Under the pieces are notes generated by a model. That model saw only the letters and a program-made list of their open reading frames with translations. It searched no databases and had not been told where the DNA came from. DNA of 64,000 nucleotides, from contig NZ_CP179930.1 of assembly GCF_047495495.1 (NCBI RefSeq), positions 2,294,001-2,358,000 on the forward strand, read 5' to 3'. A program made the position numbers and the translations under genes. Positions 61,855 through 64,000 of the stretch are shown here, one piece after another; position 1 is the first letter of the stretch, and each line of letters opens with the position of its first letter. The stretch is from Zymobacter sp047495495. Lineage in GTDB: Bacteria; Pseudomonadota; Gammaproteobacteria; Pseudomonadales; Halomonadaceae.

Positions 61855-63111
61855 TCAACCCGCAGTGCGACGGATATGCGCCCCCAGCATGCGCAATTTT
61901 TCCTCGATGCACTCGTAACCACGGTCGATGTGATAGATGCGATCGACCACGGTTTCCCCTTCTGCCGTCAGCGCGGCAATGACGAGACTCGCGGAGGCAC
62001 GCAGGTCAGTCGCCATGACCGGAGCGCCAGACAGCTTCTCGACACCGTTAATGATCGCTGTATTGCCTTCCAGCGCGATGTCGGCGCCCATGCGGCAGAG
62101 TTCCTGCACGTGCATGAAACGGTTCTCGAAGATGGTTTCGATCACGCGGGAGTGCCCTTCCGCAACCGCATTCAGAGCCACGAACTGAGCCTGCATGTCG
62201 GTCGGGAATGCCGGATACGGTGCAGTGCGCAGACTAACGGCCTTGGGACGTTGCCCCTTCATGTCGAGCAGGATGCCTTGCTCGTTCACTTCAATATGGG
62301 CACCCGCTTCTTCCAGCTTGACCAGAACCGCTTCCAGCGTATCGGCACGCGCATCGCGCACCAGTACGCGGCCACGCGTGGCGGCGGCCGCCACCAAGAA
62401 CGTGCCGCTTTCGATACGGTCAGGCATGACCGCGTATTTGCAGCCGTGCAGCGCATCGACGCCTTCGATGGTGATGGTGCTAGAGCCATGACCGGTGATC
62501 TTGGCGCCCATCGCAATAAGGCACTCGGCCAAGTCGACGATTTCCGGCTCGCGCGCAGCGTTTTCAAGCACGGTAGTGCCGTCTGCCAGCGTTGCGGCCA
62601 TCAGCAGGTTTTCGGTACCGGTGACGGACGGCACGTCCATGACGATGCGAGCCCCTTTGAGGCGATCGGCACGTGCACGGATATAGCCGTTCTCAACGGT
62701 GATATCCGCGCCCATGGCTTCAAGGCCATGGATGTGGATATCAACGGGACGGCTGCCGATGGCACAGCCGCCCGGCAGCGATACGTCCGCTTCGCCGTAG
62801 TGCGCCAGCAGCGGCCCCAGCACGAGGATGGAGGCGCGCATCTTCTTGACCAGATCATACGGCGCGTGGCAGTGGTTGACCGCTCCGCCCAGCTGGATGC
62901 ACATCTTTTCTTCCATCACGGGCTCAATGCCCATGCAGCCCAGCAGCTCCAGGGTCGTCGTAATGTCCTGCAGATGAGGCAAGTTGCTTATGGTGATCCG
63001 ATCCTTGGTCAGCAAGGTCGCGGCCAGAATCGGCAGTGCTGCGTTCTTGGCGCCGGAGGTCCATACCTCACCGTTCAACGGCTGGCCGCCAGTAATGATC
63101 AACTTGTCCAT
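61855..63111 (-). CDS. murA: UDP-N-acetylglucosamine 1-carboxyvinyltransferase
   Basis: MurA catalyses the first committed step of peptidoglycan synthesis, adding enolpyruvate to UDP-GlcNAc. The 418-residue enzyme has K22 in TSGAKNAALPILAA, the catalytic loop LPGGCAIGSRPVDIHIHGLE with C116 (fosfomycin-sensitive type), and the two inside-out alpha/beta domains. It lies between ibaG and hisG in the usual gammaproteobacterial order. Confidence 0.97.
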   Translation of the reverse strand: MDKLIITGGQPLNGEVWTSGAKNAALPILAATLLTKDRITISNLPHLQDITTTLELLGCMGIEPVMEEKMCIQLGGAVNHCHAPYDLVKKMRASILVLGPLLAHYGEADVSLPGGCAIGSRPVDIHIHGLEAMGADITVENGYIRARADRLKGARIVMDVPSVTGTENLLMAATLADGTTVLENAAREPEIVDLAECLIAMGAKITGHGSSTITIEGVDALHGCKYAVMPDRIESGTFLVAAAATRGRVLVRDARADTLEAVLVKLEEAGAHIEVNEQGILLDMKGQRPKAVSLRTAPYPAFPTDMQAQFVALNAVAEGHSRVIETIFENRFMHVQELCRMGADIALEGNTAIINGVEKLSGAPVMATDLRASASLVIAALTAEGETVVDRIYHIDRGYECIEEKLRMLGAHIRRTAG

Positions 63112-63188
63112 GCATTAAATCCTGAAACGGAAATATCGTTCGAGAACGAGTAGCAATCCTGCTCCCGTTCTAAATGGGGCCCCACACA

Positions 63189-63431
63189 TCAGGCGTTCAA
63201 TTCTGCCCACTGTGTCGGCGTGAAAGTCTTAATCGAGAGGGCGTGGAGAGCGCCGCTCGCGATTTCATCGCTCAGAGCACTGTTAATCAGCTGCTGACGC
63301 TTCAGGCGCGACAGGTCACCGAACCGCTCGCCGATGGCGGTCACCTGGAAATTGCAGCCTTCGCCTTCGATAACGAAGGTACAGCCTTCGACGCGCTCTT
63401 CGAGCAGCGCTTTGACGTCTTCGGGTCGCAT
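63189..63431 (-). CDS. ibaG: BolA-family protein IbaG
   Basis: An 80-residue BolA-like protein; IbaG works with monothiol glutaredoxins in iron-sulfur trafficking and acid response. The family pattern is seen in CNFQVTAIGERFGDLSRLKR and ALSIKTFTPTQWAEL, with the His of ALHALS as a probable cluster ligand. I use the ATG at 63431; a TTG three codons earlier is in frame but too close to the AAGGA. It stands between mlaB and murA, its conserved position. Confidence 0.92.
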   Translation of the reverse strand: MRPEDVKALLEERVEGCTFVIEGEGCNFQVTAIGERFGDLSRLKRQQLINSALSDEIASGALHALSIKTFTPTQWAELNA

Positions 63432-63510
63432 GGTAGTCAAATTCCTTGCAGCAGTAACAGAAAATCAGGCGGGCAGCGCATGCGCAAAACCCACTATTGC
63501 CGGCATGATA

Positions 63511-63552
63511 AACGAAAACGGGGGCCAGGCGCGATTGCGTGCCCAGCCCCCG
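63511..63552 (-). terminator. Terminator after mlaB
   Basis: A stem CGGGGGC (63519-63525) with GCCCCCG (63546-63552) and inner pairing of the 20-base loop, followed on the minus strand by GTTTTCGTTT. It closes the mla operon just after mlaB. Confidence 0.8.
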
Positions 63553-63571
63553 CTCATGCTGCTTTGGTCTG

Positions 63572-63901
63572 TCAGCGTTCGGGAAGAATCCGGTTCAGCC
63601 CCGAAAGCGCCACCAGCGGCCGCATCTGTTCGGGAAGAAGGACATCCTTCAGCCGTAGCTGTCGTGCATTGAGTGCACGCCACCATTCCAGCACTACGGT
63701 CAGCGTAGCACTACTGGAGTGCTGTACACCGCGCGCGTCGATTGACACCGCCGTTTCCGGGGCTACCTGCTTCAGCAGCCGGCGGCCTTCGTCAGCCAGC
63801 AGTGCCGCCGTATCGAACGAGACCGGTCCTTGAAGACTGAGCACCTGCCGCCCAGCATCCATCGTGACCTGTCCCTGTTCCATTGTCGCCTGAGCGTTCA
63901 T
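63572..63901 (-). CDS. mlaB: Phospholipid-transport STAS-domain protein MlaB
   Basis: MlaB is the cytoplasmic STAS subunit that stabilises the MlaFE ABC complex, which keeps outer-membrane lipid asymmetry. The 109-residue protein has a STAS fold, LSLQGPVSFDTAALLADEGR, VSIDARGVQHSSSATLTVVL and the C-terminal LVALSGLNRILP. The ATG at 63901 follows AGGAA; the longer frame runs back into mlaC. It starts 11 bases after the mlaC stop. Confidence 0.9.
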   Translation of the reverse strand: MNAQATMEQGQVTMDAGRQVLSLQGPVSFDTAALLADEGRRLLKQVAPETAVSIDARGVQHSSSATLTVVLEWWRALNARQLRLKDVLLPEQMRPLVALSGLNRILPER

Positions 63902-63912
63902 CGGCACCGTTC

Positions 63913-64000
63913 CTATTTGGACTGCTGGCTCTGCACTTCGTTCAGTGCCTGACCGCTGTCCCAATGGGAGATGACGGTATCGTAGTTGTTACCGTTCTGA
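63913..64000 (-). CDS. mlaC: Phospholipid-binding protein MlaC, C-terminal fragment
   Basis: The last 28 codons of a minus-strand gene are visible, reading QNGNNYDTVISHWDSGQALN and ending in TAG; the rest lies beyond the window. Position directly upstream of mlaB and a GNxYDxVI-type end fit MlaC, the periplasmic lipid shuttle of the Mla pathway. The name rests mainly on context. Confidence 0.75.
   Translation of the reverse strand, partial: QNGNNYDTVISHWDSGQALNEVQSQQSK

Noticed and set aside
61876..63153. A 425-codon open frame opposite murA
   Set aside because: Antisense shadow of MurA; composition follows the coding strand of murA.

Overview
The window reads as chromosome of a gammaproteobacterium. 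The 16S rRNA, the sigma-70 type RpoD, and gene order shared with pseudomonads and halomonads fit the family Halomonadaceae. Moderate GC (by eye in the mid-50s percent) and missing genes in otherwise conserved clusters would suit a smaller-genome member such as Zymobacter, but this genus guess is inference; the 16S at 1005-2544 would settle it.

Layout. 1-2760 (minus): an rrn operon with its promoter, boxA sites, 16S, tRNA-Ile, tRNA-Ala and the 5' end of 23S. 3265-4716: pabB. 5069-9388 (minus): the macromolecular-synthesis operon rpsU-dnaG-rpoD, with the classical hairpin between rpsU and dnaG. 9571-11112: a sodium:alanine-type symporter placed between rpsU and the divergent tsaD. 11332-13301: tsaD, folB, folK. 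13302-14127: a gene-free stretch with a 102-bp tandem repeat. 14128-21537 (minus): lptD-surA-rsmA-apaH-glpE-cca, lacking the usual pdxA and apaG. 21948-25632: AI-2E-type permease, hinT, rsmE and a cation diffusion facilitator. 25858-31770: a complete group-2 Mrp Na+/H+ antiporter operon with MrpA and MrpB fused. 32012-33100: an iron-containing alcohol dehydrogenase family protein. 33236-39646: a tripartite RND efflux system (outer-membrane factor, TetR regulator, adaptor, pump) with two matching candidate operators. 39799-41989: hemH and two small uncharacterised genes. 42352-45300 (minus): rpsF-rpsR-rplI-dnaB. 45500-48913 (minus): rnr-rlmB. 49175-49395: two tRNA-Leu genes. 49587-51355: a small island with a membrane protein, a membrane-anchored nuclease and a relic of a type VI secretion hcp gene. 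51445-51948 (minus): five tRNA genes (three Asp, two Val). 52021-53034: ttcA. 53200-57186: a 1328-residue hybrid sensor kinase with a transporter-like sensor. 57229-59594: a Nif3-like protein and a DegS/AlgW-type protease. 59680 to the end (minus): mlaC(partial)-mlaB-ibaG-murA-hisG-hisD.

Most of the window is core housekeeping: ribosome and tRNA production, replication and transcription initiation, folate and histidine synthesis, and outer-membrane assembly and lipid asymmetry (lptD, surA, degS, mla, murA). Accessory interest lies in the short island between the tRNA clusters (hcp relic beside a nuclease), the efflux cassette with its paired operators, the two non-coding repeat tracts and the transporter-coupled sensor kinase. 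I see no prophage, intact insertion sequence or CRISPR array.
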